This document shows, piece by piece, positions 23,221 to 34,591 of a stretch of DNA of 64,000 nt. The notes beneath the pieces were generated by a model. The model made no database searches and was not told the origin of the DNA. It saw nothing but the letters and a program-made list of their open reading frames with translations. Source of the stretch: Kryptolebias marmoratus (lineage: Eukaryota; Chordata; Actinopteri; Cyprinodontiformes; Rivulidae); contig NC_051440.1 in NCBI RefSeq assembly GCF_001649575.2, positions 22,887,372 through 22,951,371 on the forward strand, in the 5' to 3' direction. The position numbers were made by a program, and so were the translations under genes. How positions within the stretch are numbered: position 1 is the stretch's first letter; each line of letters begins with the position of its first letter.

Positions 23221-24861
23221 ATGACCTACATCAGGTTTACAGAGTTGACGCTTTTTCTCCTCTTCCTCAGTCAAGTCTGCAGTGAGCTGACAGACATCGT
23301 GTTGAAGCAAGAGGGCCAAAATGTTGTGATGGGGTTTTGTTTCGGAGTAGATTATAATGTGGTTTACAAATCCGTTCCGGGAGGAGAACAGCTGCTTGGC
23401 AACTCCTCACAGGAGAAACTGCCTAACTCACTTCCTGCAGACCTACAGAGTCGGATCTACATGAGCAATGACACAAACCTGCTGGGAGTGAAGATCGAGG
23501 ACCTCAAAGAATGGGACTCTGGAACATATAAGATGGAATGCTGGCAGAACCAGAAACTGATCAGCAACCACACCGAGCACCTCACCGTGTGCAGAGAGGA
23601 GATTTCATCTAAGGAGATCATCGTGAATACGGAAGGTGGAGCAGAGATTCTGTGCAGCAGTTCTTCCATTGGCCTGGAGGGAACGTCTGTGCACTGGTAC
23701 CATGAAATGCCTCCACATTACAAAAGGACCTTCTTTCTGGATACTAGTGTTTCACTGGAGCCTCTGATGGAAGATCTGCAAGGTGTCATTAAGGCCAGAC
23801 AAAATGGGACACTGCTTGTGCTTGACAAAACCGTGGTCGAGAAATCCCCATATTTTTACTGTGTTGTGTTCAAAGGTAAGACATGCCTTGCTTTCCAAAG
23901 TATGTACCCACCAGAAAACAGTGAAAGCAGGGACATTTTTGTCTCAAAAGAGGACAGTGTGGTTCTAAATTGCCCCGCTGATGCTAATCAACAGCATTGG
24001 GACACACCACTGGGGGAAATCAACAGCAGCAGCGTGAAAAATAATCAGATGTACATATCAGCTGGTGATGAACCAAAAACCTTCTCCTTGATTATTCCTG
24101 CCGCTTCCGATGAACACAGTGGAAAGTATTCATGCATCTCTACCTTTGCTGACATCGAGTACACACTGTTTGTTTGCTCCAAAAGCAAATCGCAGAATAA
24201 ACTTGTTAACTCAGGACAACATGTCTCACTGGAATGTGATTTTGGACAAAAGAACTCCAGCAGCGTGCAGTGGTACCGCAGAGTGACGCCAACCCGCTAC
24301 GAATTTATTGGTGGAATAGACGACGGTAGTGTTATCATCGCAGAGCTACTGAAAGGCAAAGTGAACCTGTCTGAATCTGGGTTGCTAACCATCTCTCACC
24401 TAAACTCGAAAGATGAAGGGCTTTACATGTGTGTTGCTTTAACCGGCCCTGAATTCATATATTATGGTGATTATGATTTAGATGATTATGATGATAATGG
24501 TGATGATGGTGATGATGGTGATGATGGTGATGATGGTGATGATGTTGATGATGTTGATGATGGTGATTCTGATGAAACTATCAGTGAAGATTATACTACT
24601 GACTATGAACTCACTGATGTGACAGTGAGGTGCACCTTGAAACACGAGACATTTTTAAAAGTTAAGAATGTGAGGGCGATGAACCCACCAGAACACACGA
24701 ACGTTACTTGGTATCCAGTGGTGGGAGGAGTGGTGGGGCTTGTAGTGGTTGCAGCAGTCATAGTAGCTGTAGTGATTGCTAAAAAAAGGAAAGTGTCAAC
24801 CCAAAAAACATCCTCTATTGAGAATCCTGATGTAAAACAAGGTTTTCTTAGTAAAGACTAA
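23221..24861 (+). CDS. Intronless four-Ig-domain type I membrane protein with Asp-rich stalk
   Basis: 546 residues in one uninterrupted frame. Signal peptide about 1-21 (hydrophobic LTLFLLFLSQVCS). Four Ig-like domains are inferred from Cys pairs: C40-C107, C145-C214 with core Trp159, C251-C305, and C339-C404 with Trp351; DSGTYKMEC, HSGKYSCIS and DEGLYMCV are typical F-strand motifs. An acidic tract (about 414-457) of repeated Asp-Asp-Gly follows, then a short region, one transmembrane helix (about 498-520) and a 26-residue basic tail starting KKRK with no tyrosine, so no ITAM or ITIM. Eight N-X-S/T sites are visible (61, 83, 116, 195, 268, 345, 382, 494). It is probably a cell-surface receptor or adhesion/immune molecule; I do not recognise an orthologue. 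Lack of introns is unusual for multi-Ig genes. A donor-like GTAAG at 23876 lies just after domain 2. AATAAA at 25561-25566 could end the transcript. Confidence 0.85.
   Translation: MTYIRFTELTLFLLFLSQVCSELTDIVLKQEGQNVVMGFCFGVDYNVVYKSVPGGEQLLGNSSQEKLPNSLPADLQSRIYMSNDTNLLGVKIEDLKEWDSGTYKMECWQNQKLISNHTEHLTVCREEISSKEIIVNTEGGAEILCSSSSIGLEGTSVHWYHEMPPHYKRTFFLDTSVSLEPLMEDLQGVIKARQNGTLLVLDKTVVEKSPYFYCVVFKGKTCLAFQSMYPPENSESRDIFVSKEDSVVLNCPADANQQHWDTPLGEINSSSVKNNQMYISAGDEPKTFSLIIPAASDEHSGKYSCISTFADIEYTLFVCSKSKSQNKLVNSGQHVSLECDFGQKNSSSVQWYRRVTPTRYEFIGGIDDGSVIIAELLKGKVNLSESGLLTISHLNSKDEGLYMCVALTGPEFIYYGDYDLDDYDDNGDDGDDGDDGDDGDDVDDVDDGDSDETISEDYTTDYELTDVTVRCTLKHETFLKVKNVRAMNPPEHTNVTWYPVVGGVVGLVVVAAVIVAVVIAKKRKVSTQKTSSIENPDVKQGFLSKD
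24466..24576 (+). repeat. In-frame GATGATGGT microsatellite inside the Ig gene
   Basis: Repeats of GAT and GGT triplets in near-perfect nine-base units between about 24500 and 24560 encode Asp-Asp-Gly repeats in the extracellular stalk. The frame is kept throughout. Such tracts are length-variable in other genes. Confidence 0.85.
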
Positions 24862-26465
24862 AAACTGGAGACAGTAAATCAGTAAAAATGCAATTTGTTT
24901 GTTCAAAATGTGTTTTTGACATACTAAAACTTTTATTTTTTTAACATATAGCGTTCCTAAAAGCCATTAATGTTCAAACAATCTCATCTAGTTTTAATGC
25001 AAACACCATATTATACTAACCAAGTAGTCTGTGTGATCATCTGACGGCGTGACAGTGTTGTATGGGTGTATCGTTAATTCATAAGTCAAAACCTGTTAGA
25101 CTGCTTGTCTTTTCACAGACTGCTTGACAAGATACAGTAGATGACAATGACAATCAGAAAGTACCTGAAAATAAATCAAAGAGTCTAACCAATTATTCAG
25201 ATGCTAAATTACACATAAATTAGTGAACTGCAGACAGTGTTAAACTTAGTGACACGAATTACAAAAATATGTTTTATTTTTCATGGTGTAACACACCTTT
25301 CTTTGTATAAAAGCTGAGATAAGTTCCAACTTCATATTTAAAATTATATGAAACAAAAAGCTTGTACGAATGATGAGTTTGCTTATCTTATGTTTGTATT
25401 GTGCAACAAGTTTTAGACAAAATGCTGACTCATTTTCACTGTTCGGCTCCTTAAAACAGCCTTGTTTTTTGGAAGTTAAGTGTCAGAATGTGGCAAATGT
25501 GTTTATTTTCAACAGCTAAGTTGTCTAAGTTGTGTAGTTTGCTGTAGTTGTAAATCTCTAAATAAATATGACAACCTGTTTGACTTCACACATGCTAACA
25601 ACACATGCTATACTCTTTAGAGGCAGATTATGACTGCCTTTTTCCTCCAGTCTTTTACTGAATAATTTATTAGAGCAGCTGAAGAAAAGTTAATGTTTTA
25701 GGGCTTTATATTGTCTGGATTTATAGATGATTGTCTGTATCTATCATGATGTAAAAATGCATCTTTTTATTCTTGTTACACAATATCAGTAAGCAAACTA
25801 TAAAAATGTTTTCTAAAAAGCCTGCATGCAGTGTGTTATTTTTCAAACTTGTGTTTAGGTATGTTGCACTTCAATCTAATTTTTGTTTTGTTTCAACAAA
25901 ATATAATTTTTGTTGTTGTGCTGAACACATAAACTGCATTTTTGTAGCAACATCTGCTGCAGCTCAAGATCCAATTTAGTAACAGAGCGCAGAGTAAACA
26001 TCGGTTTTGATCCAATTTATCAACTGTTTGCATTAAGTGACAAACCACAAAACGTGCTCATACGTGTATAAAAGCATGTCTACAGTATCTTGACTTTCCA
26101 AATATATTTGTATTGATTCAGTTGTGCATTTTAAATCAGTGTGGATAAAAAACACAACTGAATCAAGGGTTGCATTCAGGGAGGGAACTGAAGAGCTGCT
26201 AGCAAGGCTTCTTTTTATGTTTAGCATTATGTAAATACAATCAGTGGGCTGTATTGTACTGAAATAAATTTAATTAATTACATATTTAAATTAATTAGAT
26301 TTATTTGATCAAAAGATAGAACTGAGCTGAATTTGATAGTTTTATTCTGTACAGGGTCTGAGATGGCTTCTGTTGTAATTCAGTCCAACATTCAGTAAAT
26401 GAACAGGAGACTGTCATCACTTTGTACTGAGATTAAGCACCAATAATATTCTTTAATCTGAAATT

Positions 26466-26467
<2 letters not shown>

Positions 26468-26543
<76 letters not shown>
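26468..26543. repeat. Compound (CA)n(TA)n microsatellite
   Basis: About 17 CA dinucleotides pass directly into about 20 TA dinucleotides without interruption. Confidence 0.97.
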
Positions 26544-26545
<2 letters not shown>

Positions 26546-29500
26546 CATCAATGGCATTATGCTACCTAGTCACAACTTACAAGAACTTCAAAAATGAGAA
26601 AACTTCTTGTTCTCAGGCCTTGATTATCCACTCAGTCGACACCCTGTAGAGAGTTAATATGCAGCAGTCGGTGAGCTGTGAGCCCCTGGGCTCCTTCACA
26701 GCGAGGCCACTGAAACACCTCTGTTCTCCCTCTGGGTTGTCAGTAACACGAGGTCCAGGTCTCCGTTCCCTGCCTGACCACATTTCACACGAGGCATTAA
26801 TAATGTATAAGACACTTTGTGCTGCACTATTAAAACATGTGAACCACACACATGTGGAAAGATGTTCATAATCATCTTAATTCTGCAAACACTTCAACAT
26901 TCTGTTAGTTGAAAATTATATTTACAACAGAATAAATTTTAGTTTATTTATCAAACAGATTGTGTTCATGTTTTAGGCAGTCATTCGTTCCTTTATTTGT
27001 TGTTTCCCAAAAGAGAAACTTTCTTTCTCATTTTTTTAATCATCTTGGCAATAAAGCTCCATGGTTTTCTAAAGGTCTTTAAAAGTTTCCTTTCAGATTA
27101 GCTGTACTTCAGCATTTAATGATGAATAGGTTTTTGTTTGTTGGGCCAAATAGCACTGACCTTTAATGATTCAAAAATAAAAAAGGCATCAAGGGATGAA
27201 CCAGAAAACCAATCCACGCAAAACAAATACCTTTATAAAACACGCAACTTAGCAAATAACTAATTTTAAGTGGCACCTTTAAACACTTTGTTATTCGTGC
27301 TTGTTGCTGAGACACGATTTTGAATAATTTCTTTCAACGAATCTACAAAAAAAGGGAAATGATCTATAAACTTGTCATTTCTCTGCATGAATTTTGATGC
27401 GCCTTTGAAAAATTTGCTGAAAATAGAAAAGCTGAGGACAAAAGAAGCAGAAAACAGTATCTGAAAGTAATGACTTACATGTCAGTGCCTGAAACAATAA
27501 CAGTTTCATTGGTAATTAGAATTTAAAAGGTTTAGATCGATATCAAGTAGCAGCGTACAAATATAACAGCCTGGACATTACAATGTGAAACCATTGTTTT
27601 TAAACTTCAGGTTATTATATCTTTAAAAACATAAATTTATTTTTTAATGCAAATGTAAAATAGTTTTGCTGCATGCTTATAATAGCTTTAAATCTTAGAA
27701 AGTGGGGATGTTGGTGTTCAGTTTTATATCTGCTGCCAAATCCTCTTACACCTACACACTTAACCTTTTTAAAGCTTCGATAAATATTTATGTTGCACAG
27801 TTGTGCCAATACATCAAGAAGAAATATGGTTTCTGTTCTTGTATGTGGGAAATATCAACTCTTATTCCATTTCTGTTTTTAATTTAATGTTGAGCCAATG
27901 TTTCATACTGATGCTGCAATCAACAAATGAGTTTTTAAAATTTAATGCACAAAATCTCACATGGTTAGGGGTATTTTTTGTTGTTATCTGTCCACTGATT
28001 CATAAGATATTTTGCTAATGCTACAAACAAATGAAAATATATAATTTGTGAACATAAATGCTTAAAAAAAAGGCGAGCTCTTGGTGTGTTTGTAGTCAGG
28101 AAGTGCAGGAGAATCTGATGAGTCAATCTGAAAAGAAATGGAGGGGATGAGGGTCTTCTGTATATGCTCGTTAGCCCGTTTACATACGCCTCCTCACATG
28201 GGTGACTGATGGAGACGCAGATGTGGAAGGGGAAGCAGCTGGTTGTTGTTCTCAGGTGTAATTAAGAAAAGACTCAGTCACACAGAAATCTCAAGAGAGC
28301 GCAGACACTTCTTCATGCCTCGCAGAATGGCGAGTTCCAGCAGTACTAACTTCCTTCAGCTTGTTACAGTCGGAAACTTTAAATGGATTGGCTTAATTGC
28401 TGCAGCGTCCCTCAGACCATCTGTGTATGTGGGAGGGCAAGTTGGAAGAACTGTGTGAATGTCTTTCTCACTGTTTGCATTGAGGCAAAGTAAGGAGCTG
28501 CAGCGAGAGCGCAGAACTAAACTTAGTAAAACAATCAATAGAATCAGCTAGGAAATTGTGTTTAGACAAGTTGTTTTACTCAGAGACTCTGCTGGGTTCT
28601 TTTTTTTGGCTTGTTTAACTTCTTCAGAATACACCAAGATGTGTGACCAGACTACCAATCAAGGGATTATCTAAAGTTTTCTGCTCAAAATCAGAATCAC
28701 AGCCTCCAACACACCCCACCCTCACAGGGCAGCTGTCCGTCCGATCAGGAGGCCTTGTTGAGCAGAGTCATCACGTCAGCTCGGCGCTCCCCGGTGGCTG
28801 CCGGGCTAAGCCTGCTGAGGCCTGATCTGCTGTAATTTGCCAGGTCCATTACTCCCACAAATGTGATGGCTGCGCGCCCTGAGAGTGTGTAACAGTTGGT
28901 GGGATATAGAGCTGGAGAGGGAGCGAGACAGAGGAAAAAAGAGTGGGGTACCTCGCTGTTGTTCCTGTCTGACTGGAGTGTCTGAGAGTGTGGGATGGCT
29001 CCTGCTAATGGCACCAATTATGCACCAGAGAGCACAGTTGATGGGCTGGTTTTAGAGCAAAGGTGCCAGAGGAAAAATGGGTAAAGAGGAAGACCGTCGG
29101 GTCTGAAAACTGCCAACAAAAGACGTGTGAGATGAACCACCTGGGGCTTCTCTTTTCCTAATAGTGGTCTGTTAGTTACCCAGACATGTGGAGGTATTTG
29201 GTTGGATTGCACCCACAAGGATTTATGTATGTTATTTACAGGGAAGGGGCAATCCAAGCAAGTCCAGGAACAATCAAATGTTCTCAATAGAGCCTGAAGG
29301 TCTTAAAGGCTCAGTAGATTTAGCTTGAAGTATATAAGTTCAGAACTGATGCTTGGATTCTGTCAGATCAGAATGTTCTGCTCCTTTGTGTGATGAAACT
29401 AATGGAGTGCAAAGGAAGTATCCATCACATTTAACAAGGAGGAGCCCGGTTCAATGGATTTTATTTCATAACTGTAACAGATTAACAGACAAGTGACCTG

Positions 29501-29877
29501 GTTTTCTTCTAACAATGCTGCGAAGCATCTGAGATGTGAAAACTGAGCTGCAAACTAAATCCTCTTTGTGACTCAGAGCAGAGCAAACAGGTGAGCTGCA
29601 GATGGATAAAAAAATACTTGATCCAGAAGTGCTTAGTGCTTCATAAAATAGTCTCATTTTTGTTGAACTGGTGATTTGTGTTTGAGGAGCCAGGGTAGAT
29701 AAACAGTTGGAGAATGAGGTGATGAGCGACAGGTGCGTGGAGCAAACAGAGAAACGAGCCAGCTGGCCACACCTGAACACTCATACATGGAGAATCCAAA
29801 GGAGGAGACAGGAGACGGGAGACAGGGAGGACAGCCAAACCACACCACTATGAAAGGCGGGCAATCGTGTAATCGCC

Positions 29878-30194
29878 TGTGTTTGTTTGTCTGTTAGCAA
29901 GATATCTATTGAACCAGTGAACAGATTTTAATGTAAAGTATTTTTGTATATACATCTGCAGCTGATTAATCTTTGGAGTCAGTCCAATTCACACTTAAAT
30001 CAAATTAGCAAATGCAAAAATTGCTATAACCATAGAATTTTTGCAAATATCGTGCCAAAATTTGGTGTGGTAGTAGCTGAGAGTCATCGTCAACCCTTAC
30101 TCAAAATGCACATATTGTGTTCAATCTATGTTTAAAAATTTGGCATAAAGGTGGGAATGATATGCCTTCCTTCAAAAAATCATAGGATGACCTA
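29878..30194 (-). repeat. Dispersed repeat family B, copy (inverted)
   Basis: Reads TTTGTCTGTTAGCAAGATAT, GATTAATCTTTGGAGTCA, TTGGTGTGGTAGTAGCTGAG, then AAAGGTGGGAATGATATGCC and a terminal CTTCCTTCAAAAAATCATAGG. This is the reverse complement of the 12.3 and 50.5 kb copies with a single unit. Confidence 0.7.
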
Positions 30195-31187
30195 AGACGT
30201 GTTTTACTGTAGGTCATAAAATGATCATATGGTCATATTTAAACATAATAACCCTACTGGCTTATCTGTCATGTAAGAAAACATTTTATCCTAAGAAAAA
30301 CTAAACACTTTAACCTGGTTGAGCTGAAAAATTCCTATTCTTAATTCTTAATTAGCATTTTTGAAATATAAGAAGCATGGAGAAAATGTATCTATTTAGA
30401 CCTAAGCTACTCATTTTATTGCTCAGAAGCATAACCTATTTTTTTTTTCTTTGCTCACTGCAGGATTCACAAACAAAACAACAAAGCTGATTTGTTCACT
30501 CATGTGCAGGTGCTGCTAGATTAAAGCTGAAAAGCTAAAAAAATGGTAGCACTCACTAGAGAGGAAAGTGGAAATGAGACCATCTAAATTCAAGAGATCT
30601 CTTGTTCAAAAACAATCACACGGTGGTGTATTGTTAATGCAAGCCAGCACATCCACACCTTTGATGCACAGATGGTGTGTATAAACTTTCTTATTTCACC
30701 TCCTGCTCGTCCTCCCCTCTAATCTCTCCGACTCTCTCATCCGTCATGTCCCACATTCTTCCTTCCTCTTGTCAACCCGCGTATCACTCCGAAGAAATCT
30801 TTTACTCTTCCATCATTTCCACTTGCACACCCAAGTCTAACAAATTAGGCTGTGCGAGCCTGGTGTGCAGGGTGCAAACACCATGGCTGGGGGAACGTTA
30901 GCTGTGAAACGTTTGGTATGCTGCTCTGAGTGGGATTTTGGACTCTTTGTAGAAATCAGCCATGATAAGACTTCGTCTCTGAATGGTTCACTGAAGACGG
31001 AAGCAGAGGGACAACAGAGACAAACTGAGTCCGGCAGTCTGAGAGGTTCATCAAAACAAACTCAAACTGTAAAATCCGACTGGACAAAGCTGAATTCATT
31101 CACTTCATTAACAGATGAGCAATAAAACACAGAAAATTGACTCAACGTTCACACTGTTGTTTCCTTTTTTTTTTTTTTTTTTTTTTA

Positions 31188-31590
31188 ATCAAACTACTTT
31201 TGCATACTTTGTGCTATTTTAACCATTCTTAGGTCAAAATGTTCAGCTTGATCAGTAACAGTGTTATGATTTTTGGTTTTTGTAACTGTTTTACTTTTCA
31301 AATACTGAATTTTTTTTCTTTATATATATTTTGTCTGTAGAAATACATGAAGATCTCTTCAGTTTTTTAAAAACATTATTTTCTTTTAACTCTGTTTTGG
31401 CAAAGTTGCTGTATTTTTGTTTTCTTACTCTACTTTTAGCTTTCAGCTACTGTTTTGCAAATTTGAGCTTCTAGCTAGTCTTTTGCCTTTTAGCTATCAT
31501 TTTGCTACGTTTTAACTAGTGTTCTGAATTTCAGCAGTCATTCAGTACTCAGCTAACTACATTTTCTGCAGTTCTTCTTTTCAAATGGAT
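31188..31590 (+). repeat. Dispersed repeat family A, copy 3
   Basis: Follows a T-rich run. Landmarks are GTCAAAATGTTCAGCTTG, TTTTTGTAACTGTTTTACTT, AGAAATACATGAAGATCTC, CTACTTTTAGCTTTCAGCTA, and CAGCAGTCATTCAGTACTCA at the end. The order matches copy 1. Confidence 0.7.
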
Positions 31591-32908
31591 GCTTACTGAG
31601 ATCTGAATTTGTGCACCAGAGAGTTGAAGAAAGCAGTGTGTGTGTGTCATCCTCTATTCATTTGTTCATCTGACAGTGAATGCACTAAAGTAAATATGTA
31701 GCACACACACAGAGCCTCGGGACATGCTTATTCCGACATGACTAAAGACATAATGTTGCACCCTGATAGCCTCTATTAGACAGAAAACAGTGTTAACAAA
31801 TCTTTCTGACAATACAAGAACCGAATAAGTAATTTTAGCTGCTGTCAATAAATGCTGAAAATAAAACACAAATGATCTTTGGAAGCCAAATGGAAGAACA
31901 AAATTAAAATTTGAGACAGAACAGAAATCAGAATTGAATTTGACTGTCATGAGATGTGCATAAAATATTACAATTAAAGAGAAGAATAAAAAAAACTACT
32001 GAAAACCTTTAACTTTATTTACTCAGCATGTGTGACTCCCAGATGTGCTGGGAGTACAGAAACAAGACCAATTTAAAAAAAAGGGGGAACAAAAAGGAAG
32101 GATAACTTGGTTGCAGAACAAGAAAAAAAAGCAATAAAACATCCAAACAAAACCAAACAATGAACTACAAAATATTAAATCTTAGAGTAGCAAGTCTTCT
32201 TTATTTTCACATTTGTTCCAATGATTCATCGACAAAGAAATATTTGAACCAACAAATCTGAACATGAATGTGTTGGACTCTTATGGTTAAACGTGTTAGA
32301 GTAGATGGTCTAACGTGCTTAATAAAAATAAAAGATAAAAAAAATACCTCAGGAGGATAAAATGACTCCTCTTTGTTTTTCATTTTTAACAAAAGAACCT
32401 CAGACCCCCTCTGACAGATAACAAACCTGAATAAACAAAAACACAATGAATGCAGATGCCTCCACACAGGTGCACTGCATGAAACAATTAAGTAATTACC
32501 ATCCAATCATAGTTGGCATGCACCAACATTGTAAACAGACCCCCCCTGATTCTGATTTTATGTCAAAGTGGCAAAGAGGAAAAATTCAAGTGACTTTGAA
32601 AGGTTCACTGTTGGGCACAGATTGTGAAAGCTTGACTCACAAATATTGTGACTAAAGTGAGAGAAGAGTATAAATTCGTGGTCAGATAGTTCAGATTCAG
32701 TGACCGTAATGCATCTGCAAAAACCTGAGAAAACGGATAAAAGAACAAGTTTTCGTAGGTTGATACAGAACATTAAAGTGGGGTAAGTGTACATAAACAA
32801 CTGGTTATAGAGAAATTCTAAGTTGACAGACCTTTGTCATAAAATTTTATATGATCACATGTTGCTTCATTCTTATAATTTATAATCTTATAATTTATTC
32901 TTATAATT

Positions 32909-33254
32909 AGAGGTCAACCGTTATGGTTTTTCCTATACTTTTCCAACACTGACTTTTTTAATGTCTTGCCAGCACATACTTACCATTTACAAAATAATAA
33001 CATAACTGGTTAACTTAAATAAACATATTTAACAACACTTAGAAGAACCAGGACACTTCAAAAACTGTAAAGTAGAACATTCTTGCTTATAAAAATATAA
33101 TAAACTGTGGGCTACAGTGAGCTGGTTGCTGCTGCATCTTCATCTTTCTACTTGGTAATCGGTTAGATTTGCACAGGCATGGCCATCTGCAAAAGGTTTT
33201 TTAAAAGCAGCCAATATGGTTGAATAAATTGGTTGGCTGAATAATTGGTCTACT
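32909..33254. mobile_element. Possible hAT-like MITE remnant
   Basis: Left edge AGAGGTCAACCGTTATGG and right edge GGCTGAATAATTGGTCTACT resemble the inverted ends of elements starting AGAGGTCGACCGATA that are common in fish. The ends have drifted (about 7 of 10 terminal bases pair), so the call is tentative. Confidence 0.4.
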
Positions 33255-34044
33255 CACAAACATTACGAAAAGTGTAGTAAAAATCTTAAAATGTCTAAAA
33301 GCAATGCTACTGAAATGAACATTATATGAGAATGGATATTTCTCTGTTTTCCCAATCATCAAGGCTTCAGTGTTTATTCTATCTGGTAGAAAAATCAGTA
33401 AAAACAAAAAAGAGTTTGAAGATAATCACAAAGTTTGAAGATAAGCTTGCAGATAATCAAGATGTACAACTTCAGTGACAAGCAGTGCACAAAGTTTGGA
33501 TGAAAAGTACACTCAGTTGTAATTTATTCCACCTTTTTTCACAATTTGTAGCACTGCTATAATCATTATTCCATTTTTGTTGATTAGAAAATAACTAGAA
33601 CTGCAAAGTTAGGGGCTGTTGGGTTTTCTGGGGCGTACGTGATGTTGAATAACTTTGGCTGATTCTGCAGCAAACAAAAAAAAATGATGTGCATGGATTA
33701 GAGTTTTACTAGCGTCTAAAAGACTGAAAGTCTTCCCAACTTTTGTAAAGGAAGATAAATGATGCAGTATATGCTTGCTTCAGAGATAACTCAATTTGGG
33801 TGACGTGGCATTAAGTTTCTCTTTTTGTGATTTTAAAACATTATTCTGGGTGATCCACTATAATGAAACATTTCAATCCTGACAGGAGAGATCACCTCCA
33901 AGGATATTCAGATCCTCAGAGCCTGATGGGCCCTAGATGGGTTTATAAGTAAGAAAATTATGTGAATCATATGCTAGTCAGAACATGTCACCATCATCAT
34001 TGAAACAGCAAAAAGGGATATTTTTAAGTTCACGGTGACGTTCT

Positions 34045-34258
34045 ACAGCAATCCTGGTCCTCGAGGGCCACTATCCTGCTTGCTTTAGATGTGCCTCTGC
34101 TCCAACACCTGATTCTATGGTTAAATTACCTCTTCAACACGTCTAAGTTCTACAGAAACCTGGTAATCACCCATTCATTTGAATCCAGTGACTTGGAGCA
34201 GGGAACCATCTAAACCCTGCAGAATAGTGGCCCTCGAGGACCAGGATTGAACACCACT
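34045..34258. mobile_element. MITE-like palindromic element
   Basis: CAATCCTGGTCCTCGAGGGC at the left (from 34049) is mirrored by GCCCTCGAGGACCAGGATTG at the right (to 34249), an almost perfect terminal inverted repeat of about 28 bp. The inner parts also pair partly (GCTCCAACACCTGATT against CATTTGAATCCAGTGACTTG). This element type is common in fish genomes. Confidence 0.85.
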
Positions 34259-34435
34259 GTCCCAGAGGGTGAGTTTTTGTTTCAAGTGGAAAAGTTCTAA
34301 TATTTGGGAGTTTTGTTCACAAGTGATGGCAGTAATGAGGGTGTTGCTCTGCTGTGATATAGAAGGAACTGAAAGCCAAAGCTCACAATTTAATGACTGA
34401 TCTATGTTTCATCCTAGATCTGTTACCTGAATGAC

Positions 34436-34491
34436 CTGGATGGATGGATGGATGGATGGATGGATGGATGGATGGATGGATGGATGGATGG
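34436..34491. repeat. (TGGA)n microsatellite
   Basis: About 14 tandem TGGA tetranucleotides. Such GGAT tails often mark the 3' end of fish LINE copies, but no LINE body is visible next to it. Confidence 0.95.
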
Positions 34492-34546
34492 ACGAATGGA
34501 TAGTGATGTTCTATCTCTTAAGTAGAGTTTTCAACACCAGTAAAAT

Positions 34547-34591
34547 GAAAAATGAGTATGAACCGCCTGAAGCAGTTCATACTCATTTTTC
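34547..34591. other. Perfect 17-bp hairpin with 11-base loop
   Basis: GAAAAATGAGTATGAAC (34547-34563) pairs perfectly with GTTCATACTCATTTTTC (34575-34591). It lies about 55 bp after the GGAT microsatellite. The stem is shorter than that of a typical microRNA precursor, and no function is assigned. Confidence 0.75.
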
